Made by a program: the position numbers and the translations under genes. Of a stretch of DNA of 64,000 nucleotides, positions 28,119 through 36,381 are shown one piece after another (positions within the stretch are counted from its first letter, which is position 1; the number at the start of each line of letters is the position of its first letter). The notes beneath the pieces are model-generated. The model was not told where the DNA came from. It saw only the letters and a list, made by a program, of their open reading frames with translations, and made no database searches. The stretch covers positions 1,116,001 to 1,180,000 of the forward strand of contig NZ_CP013074.1 of NCBI RefSeq assembly GCF_001889305.1, given 5' to 3'. Source of the stretch: Dehalococcoides mccartyi. Its GTDB lineage: Bacteria > Chloroflexota > Dehalococcoidia > Dehalococcoidales > Dehalococcoidaceae.

Positions 28119-28718
28119 ATGCCCAAGCTGCTGCTGGCAAGCAATAACCGGGGCAAGCTGAGAGAATATGCTTCTCTCCTCTGTAGTTCGGGTTTTGAGC
28201 TTGTCACTCCGGCAGATATGGGTATAGATATAACAGTTGCCGAAACCGGCACTACATTTGAAGAGAATGCCCGCTTGAAAGCCGCCGCTCTGGCGGAAGC
28301 AAGCGGGCTTCTTACTTTGGCAGATGACTCCGGTCTAGCAGTAGACGCTCTGGGGGGTGAACCCGGTGTCTATTCCGCCCACTATGTCGGGGAAAACGCT
28401 CTGGATACAGACCGGAATGCATATCTCCTGTCTAAAATGCAAACTATCCCCGCTGAAAAACGCACCGCCCGCTTCTGCTGTGTAATCGCCATTGCCCAGC
28501 CGGGCCATATCATCGCCACCTTTGAGGGTACTTGCGAAGGATTTATAAGCACTGACCCCCGCGGCACTAACGGATTTGGCTATGACCCCGTTTTTTATCT
28601 GCCGGAATACGGTAAAACTATGGCCGAACTCCCGTCTAAAACAAAAAACAGCATTTCCCACCGGGCTATGGCCGCCCAAAAAGCCAGCCGGTTTCTGACC
28701 AAAATAGCCACTAGCTAG
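28119..28718 (+). CDS. rdgB: XTP/dITP pyrophosphatase (RdgB/HAM1)
   Basis: Hydrolyses non-canonical purine triphosphates (dITP, XTP) to keep them out of DNA and RNA. 199 residues. N-terminal substrate loop SNNRGKLREY, the conserved FEENARLKA segment and LADDSGLAVDAL, FGYDPVF, and a C-terminal SHRAMA motif are all present. It begins 3 bp after the fbp stop codon, so it is co-transcribed; no functional link to fbp is obvious. Confidence 0.95.
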   Translation: MPKLLLASNNRGKLREYASLLCSSGFELVTPADMGIDITVAETGTTFEENARLKAAALAEASGLLTLADDSGLAVDALGGEPGVYSAHYVGENALDTDRNAYLLSKMQTIPAEKRTARFCCVIAIAQPGHIIATFEGTCEGFISTDPRGTNGFGYDPVFYLPEYGKTMAELPSKTKNSISHRAMAAQKASRFLTKIATS

Positions 28719-28818
28719 TTAAGCCACACCGAATAAACTTACACACTCTGCTCTTTTTTAATCCCGTTTTTGTCTCTTGATAAACTATTTACTGCCTCAT
28801 TTTGAGCACAAAAATATC

Positions 28819-28847
28819 TTGTTTAAGTGCTATTCTTGGGATATACT
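28819..28847 (+). promoter_or_regulatory. dnaN promoter
   Basis: TTGTTT (28819-28824), 17-bp spacer, TATACT (28842-28847); leader about 25 nt with GGGGGT before the ATG. Confidence 0.6.
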
Positions 28848-28878
28848 GAAAGACCAGTAAATAACCCCGGGGGTAAAT

Positions 28879-30015
28879 ATGAAACTTACATGCTTACAGG
28901 AAAATCTGAACAAGGGTCTAAACATTGTGGGCAAAGCGGCTGCCGGCCGGACTACCCTGCCCATTACCAACAATGTCCTTATCTCAACTGATGACGGCCG
29001 TTTAAAACTAGCTGCCACCAACCTTGAAATGGCTATCAGCTGCTGGATAGGAGCCAAGATAGAGGAAGAAGGGAGCACTACCGTACCTGCCAAACTCCTG
29101 ACCGAATTTGTCAGCTCTCTGCCCAATGATAAAATAGAATTAAACCTTAATGCCAAGTCAAAGGCACTCAATATTAAATGCGCCCGCTTTGAGGCACGCA
29201 TAACAGGCGTTGACGCAAAAGACTTCCCGCCTGTACCCAAAGTGGAAAACGGAATTTCTACCAAGATTAACGTTGAGGCCTTCCGACAGGCCGTAAGCGA
29301 AGTGGTATTTGCTTCGGCAACTGACGAATCCCGCCCGGTGCTCACCGGTGTCAACGCCGAATTTGAAGGCAGCACCCTGACTCTGGCTGCAGCTGATGGT
29401 TTCCGTTTGGCTGTTTATAAACTGCCTCTGCTGGAAGCGGTAAAAACTGCTACTAAAGTAATCATTCCAGCCCGTACACTGGGTGAGCTTTCCCGCCTGG
29501 CCAGTATGGACGAGGAAGAAGCCCTGATGATAAATGTAGATACTGCCAAGAGCCAGATACTTTTCAGGCTTAAAAATATTGAGCTGGTATCTCAGCTGGT
29601 ACAGGGGAATTTCCCCCAGTACAACCAGATAATCCCCCAAAGCTTTACTACCAAAGTGGTAGTAGATGCCAACCAGTTCCTTATGGCCACCAAAACTGCT
29701 ACAATCTTTGCCCGTGACGGCGGCGGCATAGTCCGGCTGATGATGAACCCCGGCGGCAATAATACCCCCGGTAAGCTCACTATCTCAGCCCGCTCTGAAG
29801 AAGTAGGTGACAATACCGGTGAACTTGACGCTGTTATCCAGGGTGAAGAAGCTAAAATAGCCTTCAACGGCAAGTATCTTCTGGATGTGCTGGGTGTGCT
29901 TAAAGCCCAGCAAGTAGCGCTGGAAGTGACCAGCCCGTCAAGCCCCGGTGTGATAAAACCGGTAGGTGCAGACAACTATATCCACGTTATCATGCCCATG
30001 TTCGTGCAGTGGTGA
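28879..30015 (+). CDS. dnaN: DNA polymerase III sliding clamp, beta subunit
   Basis: Ring-shaped processivity factor for replication. 378 residues in three similar clamp domains; recognisable are the N-terminal MKLTCLQENLNKGL, LPITNNVLI and the C-terminal YIHVIMPM, where many clamps end in MPMRL. Here four residues, FVQW, follow MPM before the stop. GGGGGT is 6 nt upstream of the ATG. The last 26 bp overlap, on the opposite strand, the 3' end of a serine recombinase remnant. Not next to dnaA in this window. Confidence 0.97.
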   Translation: MKLTCLQENLNKGLNIVGKAAAGRTTLPITNNVLISTDDGRLKLAATNLEMAISCWIGAKIEEEGSTTVPAKLLTEFVSSLPNDKIELNLNAKSKALNIKCARFEARITGVDAKDFPPVPKVENGISTKINVEAFRQAVSEVVFASATDESRPVLTGVNAEFEGSTLTLAAADGFRLAVYKLPLLEAVKTATKVIIPARTLGELSRLASMDEEEALMINVDTAKSQILFRLKNIELVSQLVQGNFPQYNQIIPQSFTTKVVVDANQFLMATKTATIFARDGGGIVRLMMNPGGNNTPGKLTISARSEEVGDNTGELDAVIQGEEAKIAFNGKYLLDVLGVLKAQQVALEVTSPSSPGVIKPVGADNYIHVIMPMFVQW

Positions 30016-30937
30016 GTACGTTCAAATCAAGGTAACCTTTGATGCTTACACCTTCAGGAGTAGCTGAAACTTTCAAATCCAGATAGGTGTAAGCATCTTT
30101 CTTTTCAGCGTTTGAGCAATTATCTAAACAGGGCACGACTTTCGCACAAAGTTCTTTAATGCTCTCCTGCATCTCTAAAGCCTTTGCCAGGTTTTCTTTA
30201 GCCTGGATAAGACCATTCAGGCGCACCTGATCTGCTTCCCGTTCTTTTTTCATAAGGTTCATTTCATCCAGAATAATATCCGGCGTTGCCAAATCCATAC
30301 GCAGTACATTCATAAGACGCCGTTCTTGCCCATCATATCCTTTAAGACGGCGGCTTAATTCTTTAATCTCCTTGTCCATTGTACCTGTGGAATAGTGAGC
30401 CTTTTCATTTTCTACCTGTTTGCCCACTTCAGCTAACAGAAGTTCAGGCTGGCTAAGAACGCTTTTCACTTTATCCCAAACCACTTCTTCAAGCCAATCA
30501 GCTCTAATATAATGGGCATCACATATCTTTGCCCTTGATGCCGTGAGATACGTTCCACGACAATGGTAATAACGATAATTCCCTCGCAAACAACTACCGA
30601 TCAGTGAACTACCGCACTTCTCACAAACGACAAATCCAGTTAATGGATATTCATGTTTAGCTTTTCCGGAGTGGAGTCCTCTCAGTTTCGCAAGGGCAGA
30701 TTGTGCTTGTTCAAATAATTCCTGGCTAATAATAGCAGGCGTAACATCTGTAAGAACGTGCCAAGTATCTTCGTTTGTTTTCTTATGATCTTTGCCAGTA
30801 GTACGACCAAAATAAGTTATCCCTGTGTAAGCTTTATTATGAAGTACCCGATTAACAGTCCGTGCTTCCCATTTTTTACCCGTTATATATGGAAATAAAA
30901 AGAATTTAAGTGCGGTAGAACCTGTATATGACGACAC
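29990..30937 (-). pseudogene. large serine recombinase remnant, catalytic domain missing
   Basis: Open frame of 315 residues. From about residue 18 it matches a large serine recombinase: Recombinase domain (KKWEARTVNRVLHNKAYTG), a zinc ribbon (CEKCGSSL with a second Cys pair further on, CRG and C-D-A), and a long coiled coil to the end. The N-terminal resolvase domain with the nucleophile Ser is absent; the first 17 residues look like read-through noise, so the break is near base 30886. Its stop codon lies inside dnaN. It cannot recombine DNA by itself and probably marks a decayed integrated element. Confidence 0.85.
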
Positions 30938-31086
30938 CGGGACATTAAAAAGCTTCCTAGCATCCAGCTAGGCATACTTTCTGTTTACTAGTCATCCACA
31001 TAGGCATCAGTTAATCAGCCTCGTGACAACCGGTTTTAATACCGCCATTCTAGTCAAATTCACATAAACAGCGAATATCCGTTTGG

Positions 31087-32433
31087 TTATGAGGCACTTT
31101 GAGGTAGAAATACTTTAAATTCGGAGCCTTTACCCTGTTCGCTAATAACCTCAACCCGCCCTTTATACAGTTCCGAAGTGCCCTTCACTATAGACAAGCC
31201 TAGTCCTGTACCTTCTATATCCCAGTCACCCCTATAAAACCTGTCAAAAATATGGGGCAGGTGTTCCTTGCTTATGCCGATTCCGCTGTCTTGTACAGAT
31301 ACTACAATAAACCCGTCCTCTTCCTTCAGGGAAATGCCCACTTCACCCCCTGACGGGGTGTATTTCACAGCATTGGATAAAAGATTATCAAACAGGCGGT
31401 TAAACTGCTCAGCTTCGCCATATATGCTTAACCCATGTTGAATCTGGCGAACAGATTTTATTTTTTTTATTTGCATAGCGGTCTGCCATTTATCAGCACT
31501 ACTTTCCAAGGCAGCACCCAAATCTATTTTTGAGCTGTGTGACAGACGCGGGCCGGCATCAAGGCTGGCAAGTGTCATCAAATCATCTATAATAAGGGTC
31601 ATCCTCTCTACCTGTTTGACGATATTTTTAAAAGCCTGACGATACTCTTCGGAATTCCGTTCTTTCCTCAGGGCCAGCTCGGACTCTGCCCGTATCACGG
31701 TAAGGGGGGCTTTAAGGTCATGAGAAGCATCTGAAGTAAAACGGTGCTGACTCTGAATAAAACCATATACACGGTCAAATAGTGAATTGAGAGTTGAGGA
31801 AAGCTGTCCCAGTTCATCATTTTGCTTTACCGGAATACGATCCTTCAGATTAGCCGGATTGATACTATCGGTAGTTTGGGCAATCACCTTAACCTGTCTG
31901 AAAGATCTATGAGCCACAAAATACCCGAACACCGCAGCGATAATAAGGGCGAATGGAATAGTCATATAAAGTACGTGTTTATATTCATCCAGGGTACGGT
32001 AGATATAACTGGCATCACCTACATATACAAGCAGCAGATTAGCTTCAGAAACATGCTCATACCGGGTCACATATAAACGTATTTCAGGATCAGATGTTTC
32101 CAGCAGCATGCAGGGTATATCTCCGCTGGTAGCGCAGATATCTGAAACAGACGCTAAAACTATAGATTCATACACCTCACTACCAAACACAGTTCCGGTT
32201 TCTATATCATAAACATACACTAAATCAGCGGATACACTTCCCGTATAATACAAATTGTTATCACTGCCTTGGATTATCAATCCCTTGGCTTTTTCGGCTT
32301 CGCCAGCCAGAGAACTATCCAGATTGCTGAACAAATCATATGATAATAAAAAATACGATGTAAAACCAAAAAACCCAAGAACAATCAGCAATACCAGTGA
32401 ATATATGACAGTAAGCTTAGCCTTAACACTCAT
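31087..32433 (-). CDS. sensor histidine kinase
   Basis: 448 residues. Membrane helix 1 at about 7-30, an extracytoplasmic sensor of about 120 residues, membrane helix 2 at about 155-175, HAMP, then HisKA with phospho-acceptor His238 (DASHDLKAPLTVI) and an HATPase_c domain (N box NLLSNAVKYTP, G1 DSGIGI, G2 GTGLGLSIV). Its start overlaps the response-regulator stop by 4 bp (ATGA), so they are one operon. The sensor domain was not recognised; it holds two Cys (SDIC and IPCML). Ligand unknown. Confidence 0.93.
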   Translation of the reverse strand: MSVKAKLTVIYSLVLLIVLGFFGFTSYFLLSYDLFSNLDSSLAGEAEKAKGLIIQGSDNNLYYTGSVSADLVYVYDIETGTVFGSEVYESIVLASVSDICATSGDIPCMLLETSDPEIRLYVTRYEHVSEANLLLVYVGDASYIYRTLDEYKHVLYMTIPFALIIAAVFGYFVAHRSFRQVKVIAQTTDSINPANLKDRIPVKQNDELGQLSSTLNSLFDRVYGFIQSQHRFTSDASHDLKAPLTVIRAESELALRKERNSEEYRQAFKNIVKQVERMTLIIDDLMTLASLDAGPRLSHSSKIDLGAALESSADKWQTAMQIKKIKSVRQIQHGLSIYGEAEQFNRLFDNLLSNAVKYTPSGGEVGISLKEEDGFIVVSVQDSGIGISKEHLPHIFDRFYRGDWDIEGTGLGLSIVKGTSELYKGRVEVISEQGKGSEFKVFLPQSAS

Positions 32434-33098
32434 CTGTCTAGCCTGTATCCCGCCCCGCGCAAGGTTTTGATAGGACCAGTCCGCGCATCCCAGCCAAGCT
32501 TTTGGCGTAACTTTTTTATAAGCGAATCAATTGAGTTTGAAGCAGAGGTACTTTCCGCTCCCCAAAGATGTTCTTCCATCATTGACCTGGTAATAAGCAC
32601 GTTTGGCATAGTGATGAAGTATTCCAGCATTTGAAATTCCGCCGCAGTCAGTTTAATCTCGTTGTTACCATTTTTGACTTCATGGGACAAATTATTAAAA
32701 AATATGCCGCCTATCTCTACAACAGGCGACATAACCCTTGATGCCCTGCGTTGCAATGCCCGGATACGGGCAAACAATTCGCTGTAAGCAAATGGTTTAC
32801 AAAGGTAGTCATCTGCCCCTGCATCCAAACTTTTTACCTTTGATTCAAGGGTATCTCTGGCTGTCAGCATAAGAATAGGTAAGGCGGCACCTTCAGCTCT
32901 AACCATACGGCAAACTTCAATGCCGTTTTTGTCAGACAGACCAATATCCAATATCATCAAATCAAATTCTCCATTCCGGGCAAAGTACTCACCCGAAATG
33001 CCGTCACAGGCATATTCAACTACATGCCCAAACTCACCAAGCGCCCGTCTCAGCGTTTGACACAGAGCTTTATCATCATCAACCAACAAAATCCGCAA
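32430..33098 (-). CDS. OmpR/PhoB-family response regulator
   Basis: 222 residues: receiver domain with the acidic pair DDD at 7-9, phospho-acceptor Asp51 (LMILDIGL), Thr in MLTARD and Lys in CKPFAYSEL; then a winged-helix Trans_reg_C domain (EFQMLEYFITMPNVLITR, SIDSLIKKLRQKL). It is transcribed away from a secreted-protein gene across a 146-bp gap that holds four 11-bp-spaced repeats, the typical site layout for this family. Self-regulation and control of the divergent gene are likely but inferred. Confidence 0.94.
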   Translation of the reverse strand: MRILLVDDDKALCQTLRRALGEFGHVVEYACDGISGEYFARNGEFDLMILDIGLSDKNGIEVCRMVRAEGAALPILMLTARDTLESKVKSLDAGADDYLCKPFAYSELFARIRALQRRASRVMSPVVEIGGIFFNNLSHEVKNGNNEIKLTAAEFQMLEYFITMPNVLITRSMMEEHLWGAESTSASNSIDSLIKKLRQKLGWDARTGPIKTLRGAGYRLDR

Positions 33099-33165
33099 TT
33101 AACAAAACCCTTTATCTATTCTCTATCCATAATCCCTAATAATAGCACTATTTTACCCTCAATGG

Positions 33166-33205
33166 TCATCTGATAATCATCTGTTGTTCATCTGGTGTTC
33201 ATTTT
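33166..33205. promoter_or_regulatory. four phased direct repeats, probable response-regulator operator
   Basis: TCATCTG begins at 33166, 33177 and 33188, and a weaker copy TCATTTT at 33199: exactly 11 bp apart each. OmpR/PhoB-type regulators bind such head-to-tail 11-bp sites. It lies between the divergent regulator gene and the crystallin-like gene. Possible -10 boxes for the latter follow (TATGCT at 33208 or TAGGCT at 33213). Confidence 0.75.
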
Positions 33206-33244
33206 CATATGCTAGGCTGTATTCAAAAGCTCTGAGGAGTGATT

Positions 33245-33916
33245 ATGACTAAAGTAGTGTTTTCGATATTACTTGCAATCGTTATATCTATTCTGCCGGA
33301 AATGACCACAGTTTCTGCAATAGAACCCGTAAACAAATATTTCCCAAATCAGGGTACTCTTGATAGCACCTTTAAAACCCCACTTAGTCCCTCGGAAATA
33401 GTAGCCATGTACCCGATGTCCGCAGAAGAAGAAGCCAAAATTATCCAAGTTATACCCCAATGCCCTGTGAATGTAGATGGCACATGGTACAGAGCGGAAG
33501 AAATCACCCTTTTTAATGGGCAGCAACTCCATTTTACCACTGATAAAACAGGAGCACTGTACGCTTTTACCGATGCCAAAGCCATGGAAACATTTCTTGA
33601 AGCGGAATACGGGAAAATATATGACCTGCCATTTAATGGCAGTATACAAAACCTGAGGTTTGATCAAAGCGAACTTTTTAAAGACTGGATGTACTCAGGC
33701 GAACTTATGCAGCTTGCCCCGTTTATACAGTTATCCAATCTGGCATCACTGGGGTGGGATGATTACATATCTTCCGCCAAAATTTGCAGCACGGCACCGG
33801 TTACACTCTGGGAATATTCCGGTTTTCAGGGCAACAGCTTTACCATGCCCGCAGATTCCAATCATGCAGCGTTAACATTTGAAGGGTGGAATGACAGGGC
33901 ATCGTCTATATCTTAA
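33245..33916 (+). CDS. secreted protein with a C-terminal beta/gamma-crystallin-like motif
   Basis: 223 residues from ATG 33245, which has GAGGAG 5-6 nt upstream. A signal peptide (hydrophobic residues 4-20, cleavage probably after VSA) directs export. The middle ~130 residues are not recognised. The last ~40 (VTLWEYSGFQGNSFTMP then GWNDRASSIS) form one Greek-key motif of the beta/gamma-crystallin or peptidase-inhibitor I36 type, which can bind calcium; only one motif is present where domains usually have two. Its promoter region carries the response-regulator repeats, so it is a likely target of the system. Confidence 0.75.
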   Translation: MTKVVFSILLAIVISILPEMTTVSAIEPVNKYFPNQGTLDSTFKTPLSPSEIVAMYPMSAEEEAKIIQVIPQCPVNVDGTWYRAEEITLFNGQQLHFTTDKTGALYAFTDAKAMETFLEAEYGKIYDLPFNGSIQNLRFDQSELFKDWMYSGELMQLAPFIQLSNLASLGWDDYISSAKICSTAPVTLWEYSGFQGNSFTMPADSNHAALTFEGWNDRASSIS

Positions 33917-34036
33917 CGACATTTATATTTTTACCCCAGCCTTTTCCTCTGAAACGCAGAGAAAAATTAATATATAGGTTTGGAATGCTTAAATTTTGTG
34001 TTTAACAAGCCGTAAAATACCTGGAAAGAGTAGCTT

Positions 34037-34225
34037 ATGCCGAAGCTTATAATACTTAGTCCCGCATTTATCTTATGGCTTATCTTTTGCAGTACCTTAA
34101 CTGTATTTGTTGTGAAGGATGCAATAAAACGCAGCTACAGAAAAACATATATATTCTTTTGGGGAGTCTTCACGTTCTTCTTCCCCATGCTGGGGCCGAC
34201 AATTTACCTTATAGTGAGAAAGTGA
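34037..34225 (+). CDS. small two-helix membrane protein, PLDc_N-like
   Basis: 62 residues with two membrane helices (about 5-27 and 38-58) separated by a basic loop (KDAIKRSYRK). The FFPMLGPTIYLIVRK ending resembles the PLDc_N (phospholipase-nuclease N-terminal) family of small membrane proteins. GGAAAGAG precedes the ATG. Function unknown. Confidence 0.6.
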   Translation: MPKLIILSPAFILWLIFCSTLTVFVVKDAIKRSYRKTYIFFWGVFTFFFPMLGPTIYLIVRK

Positions 34226-34332
34226 GTTTTATATCTACCCTTAAAATTCACTTTCGCTCACCGGGTGGCGAGACAAAGTAAAATCCGGAGTAACTATATA
34301 AAACATAGGCAGACGGGATTAAAAACTATAAA

Positions 34333-34743
34333 ATGTCCAGAATAAAAAATAGAGCGGTTCTTGTAGTATTATGTGGCGTACTGGCATTCCCCATGATAAG
34401 TTTTGCCGGGTGTGATAGTGACGAAGCATTATGGGGAGCAGCTCCGGTTTTTTCAGAAATTACTTATTGCGGGCATTTATACCGTAAATCAGGTGAAATA
34501 ATAGCCAAACAGCAAACACCTGCTGATTTGCACCCCATAGGGATTTATGACACGGCAACAAATACAGCTACTGATTATACAGCTAGCAACTTTTCGTCTC
34601 CGGATACCAATGGCAGTGCCAATCCTGTTATTTATGCAATAGATGGGGTAGAACCGGAAGAGGCAATCGCACTAAAAGTCCTGCTCATTTCCCATAAGGG
34701 AACAGTGTGGTATTACTATTTCAGATATGACAGAGTATTATAA
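34333..34743 (+). CDS. exported small protein, possibly a lipoprotein
   Basis: 136 residues, not recognised. N-terminal signal sequence (MSRIKNRAVLVVLCGVLAF) followed by SFAGC, an imperfect lipobox with Phe at -3, so lipid attachment at Cys27 is uncertain. The mature part has several Tyr/Trp and ends in WYYYFRYDRVL. No clear Shine-Dalgarno. Sits in a run of secreted proteins between 33.2 and 36.4 kb. Confidence 0.55.
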   Translation: MSRIKNRAVLVVLCGVLAFPMISFAGCDSDEALWGAAPVFSEITYCGHLYRKSGEIIAKQQTPADLHPIGIYDTATNTATDYTASNFSSPDTNGSANPVIYAIDGVEPEEAIALKVLLISHKGTVWYYYFRYDRVL

Positions 34744-34770
34744 AATCAATATGTCAAAAAGGTGCATCTC

Positions 34771-35256
34771 ATGAATGCAAAATTTCTGGCGCTATTTATC
34801 ACTATCTGCCTGCTGGTGCAGCCGCTAACCGGTTGTTTGTCAACCGGACAATGCGGTTTCAGGCTTGTCCTGATGGACAGCGCCAAAGTATTGCTTACTG
34901 ACCAGGATATTTCAGGTTTCAACTGCACCGAATGCGCCCTGATACTTAGTAAATCGGGAATTGAAAAGTGGAATGCATATTTGGGTTACAGTGATATACC
35001 CAAGCTTTCAAACGGGCTTTATTCCAAAGATTTTATTATCAGGATTGACGATGAAGAGATATGCCGGGGCAAATTCTGGTCGTCTGTTTCTTCAACCAGC
35101 ACCGAAGGGGTAATCATAACCGATTGCGTAATGGAACTAACCAGCAGTTTTAACTGCATTTATTTACAAATCAACTATCCCGCCTGCCAGCCGCTCGAAG
35201 AGGCTATTACCGCTAAAATAAGAGGGTATTTTGAAAATCGCAATATTTCCAGTTAA
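34771..35256 (+). CDS. hypothetical lipoprotein
   Basis: 161 residues, not recognised. Signal peptide with a good lipobox LTGC (Cys at about residue 22), then a Cys-containing globular part with several Cys (NCTEC, ITDC, NCIY, PAC). AAGGTG lies 6 nt before the ATG at 34771; a GTG at 34762 is less likely. Follows the previous exported-protein gene by 27 bp. Confidence 0.65.
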   Translation: MNAKFLALFITICLLVQPLTGCLSTGQCGFRLVLMDSAKVLLTDQDISGFNCTECALILSKSGIEKWNAYLGYSDIPKLSNGLYSKDFIIRIDDEEICRGKFWSSVSSTSTEGVIITDCVMELTSSFNCIYLQINYPACQPLEEAITAKIRGYFENRNISS

Positions 35257-35410
35257 TATTCTAAGATACACCGCAGGGGAATACATCGGTAAGCTCAAGC
35301 ACAAATAAATGGCTCGGGTTTTCTCCGAATATATTGCAACCAGTTTTAGAAGTGTTTATTATTACACTACCTTTGGCATCTGTAGCCAATGCGAACGGAA
35401 GGACTAAAAC

Positions 35411-35551
35411 ATGCGAAAAGACCGGATGATCGTCGGATTGCTTTGCATAGCATTTGCCGTATGGACATTCCTTTCAGACAACACAACCGGCCCTGCCATA
35501 GGCATAGGTATTTTAGGTATTATTACTTTGGCAATTGCCAGAAAAAAGTAA
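35411..35551 (+). CDS. small hydrophobic protein of 46 residues
   Basis: MRKDRMIVGLLCIAFAVWTF begins a 46-residue protein with two short membrane helices around an NTTGPAIG turn, ending in ARKK. GGAAGGA lies 6 nt before the ATG. Short, but the ribosome site, the positive-inside ends and the clean stop speak for a real gene. No family recognised. Confidence 0.5.
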   Translation: MRKDRMIVGLLCIAFAVWTFLSDNTTGPAIGIGILGIITLAIARKK

Positions 35552-35622
35552 AGCAAAACAACCAAATATGGATTGCCGCCAAGTGCTTATCACAAGCTAT
35601 TTTACAGTTAAATTGTAATATC

Positions 35623-36381
35623 TTACCCTTGATAAATAGTCAGTATTTCCGCAGGTGAAAGAGCACGGTTATAAATAGCTATTTCATCAATCAAACCTTT
35701 GTACAAAGTTTCGGTAAAATTCCTTCGTCCTATAAACCAGCTGCCTTCATAGGTGGGCAGAGCAGGAGAAGTATCTGTTACCTGACTTACTAACTGGCCG
35801 TTACGGTAAATACTGTAATCATTGCCGGAACGGATAATTGCAATATGAGTCCACTGGTTTAAAGGAACATCAATTTCTCCAAATTCGTGCAACTCACTGT
35901 CCGCAGAGCGGTAGTCAAAACCAAAAAGGGCTTGATTATCCCAGCCGGAAAAGACATGAAACCTGTTTGAGTCTTCATTGTCACTTCGCGTCCAGAAAAC
36001 AGGCCGGTGAGTGGTATCTGACGGGTTAATCCAGAATGAGATAGTAGCCTCGGCGGATTGGTGAAATATAAACGTCTGAGCCACCGTCACCCAGTTGTCC
36101 ACTCCATTAAAACTTAAGGCATAACCTTTTTTGCCTGTAACCCAGCTAGCACCGCTTATTACGCCGTCATTATGACTGGAGGCAGAATCATAAATGGTAT
36201 TTCCCGTACCCTCGTCCATATGCCACATGGTTACCAGCCCTTCCAGAACTTCTGTATTTTGGCTGGAGGGAGAGTTAACCGGTATGTTATCTCCGGCAGC
36301 CGGTGCAGTATTGCACCCGCCCAGCATTACTGCCGCCATGACAAAAGAAACCAGGGAAAGTGCCTTACGGCTTCGAAACAT
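35623..36381 (-). CDS. LamG-domain lipoprotein (concanavalin A-like)
   Basis: 252 residues from ATG 36381, which has a strong GGAGG 7 nt upstream. Signal peptide and lipobox LGGC, a Pro/Ser-rich linker, then one laminin-G/LamG-like jelly-roll domain of ~200 residues (MWHMDEGTGNTIYDSA at its start, FNGVDNWV, SFWINPS, WTHIAIIRSG, YRNGQLV, GLIDEIAIYNRALSPAEI at its end). Such domains bind carbohydrate or protein at the cell surface. The last strand signature DEIAIYNRALS is typical for LamG_3. Ligand unknown. Confidence 0.85.
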   Translation of the reverse strand: MFRSRKALSLVSFVMAAVMLGGCNTAPAAGDNIPVNSPSSQNTEVLEGLVTMWHMDEGTGNTIYDSASSHNDGVISGASWVTGKKGYALSFNGVDNWVTVAQTFIFHQSAEATISFWINPSDTTHRPVFWTRSDNEDSNRFHVFSGWDNQALFGFDYRSADSELHEFGEIDVPLNQWTHIAIIRSGNDYSIYRNGQLVSQVTDTSPALPTYEGSWFIGRRNFTETLYKGLIDEIAIYNRALSPAEILTIYQG

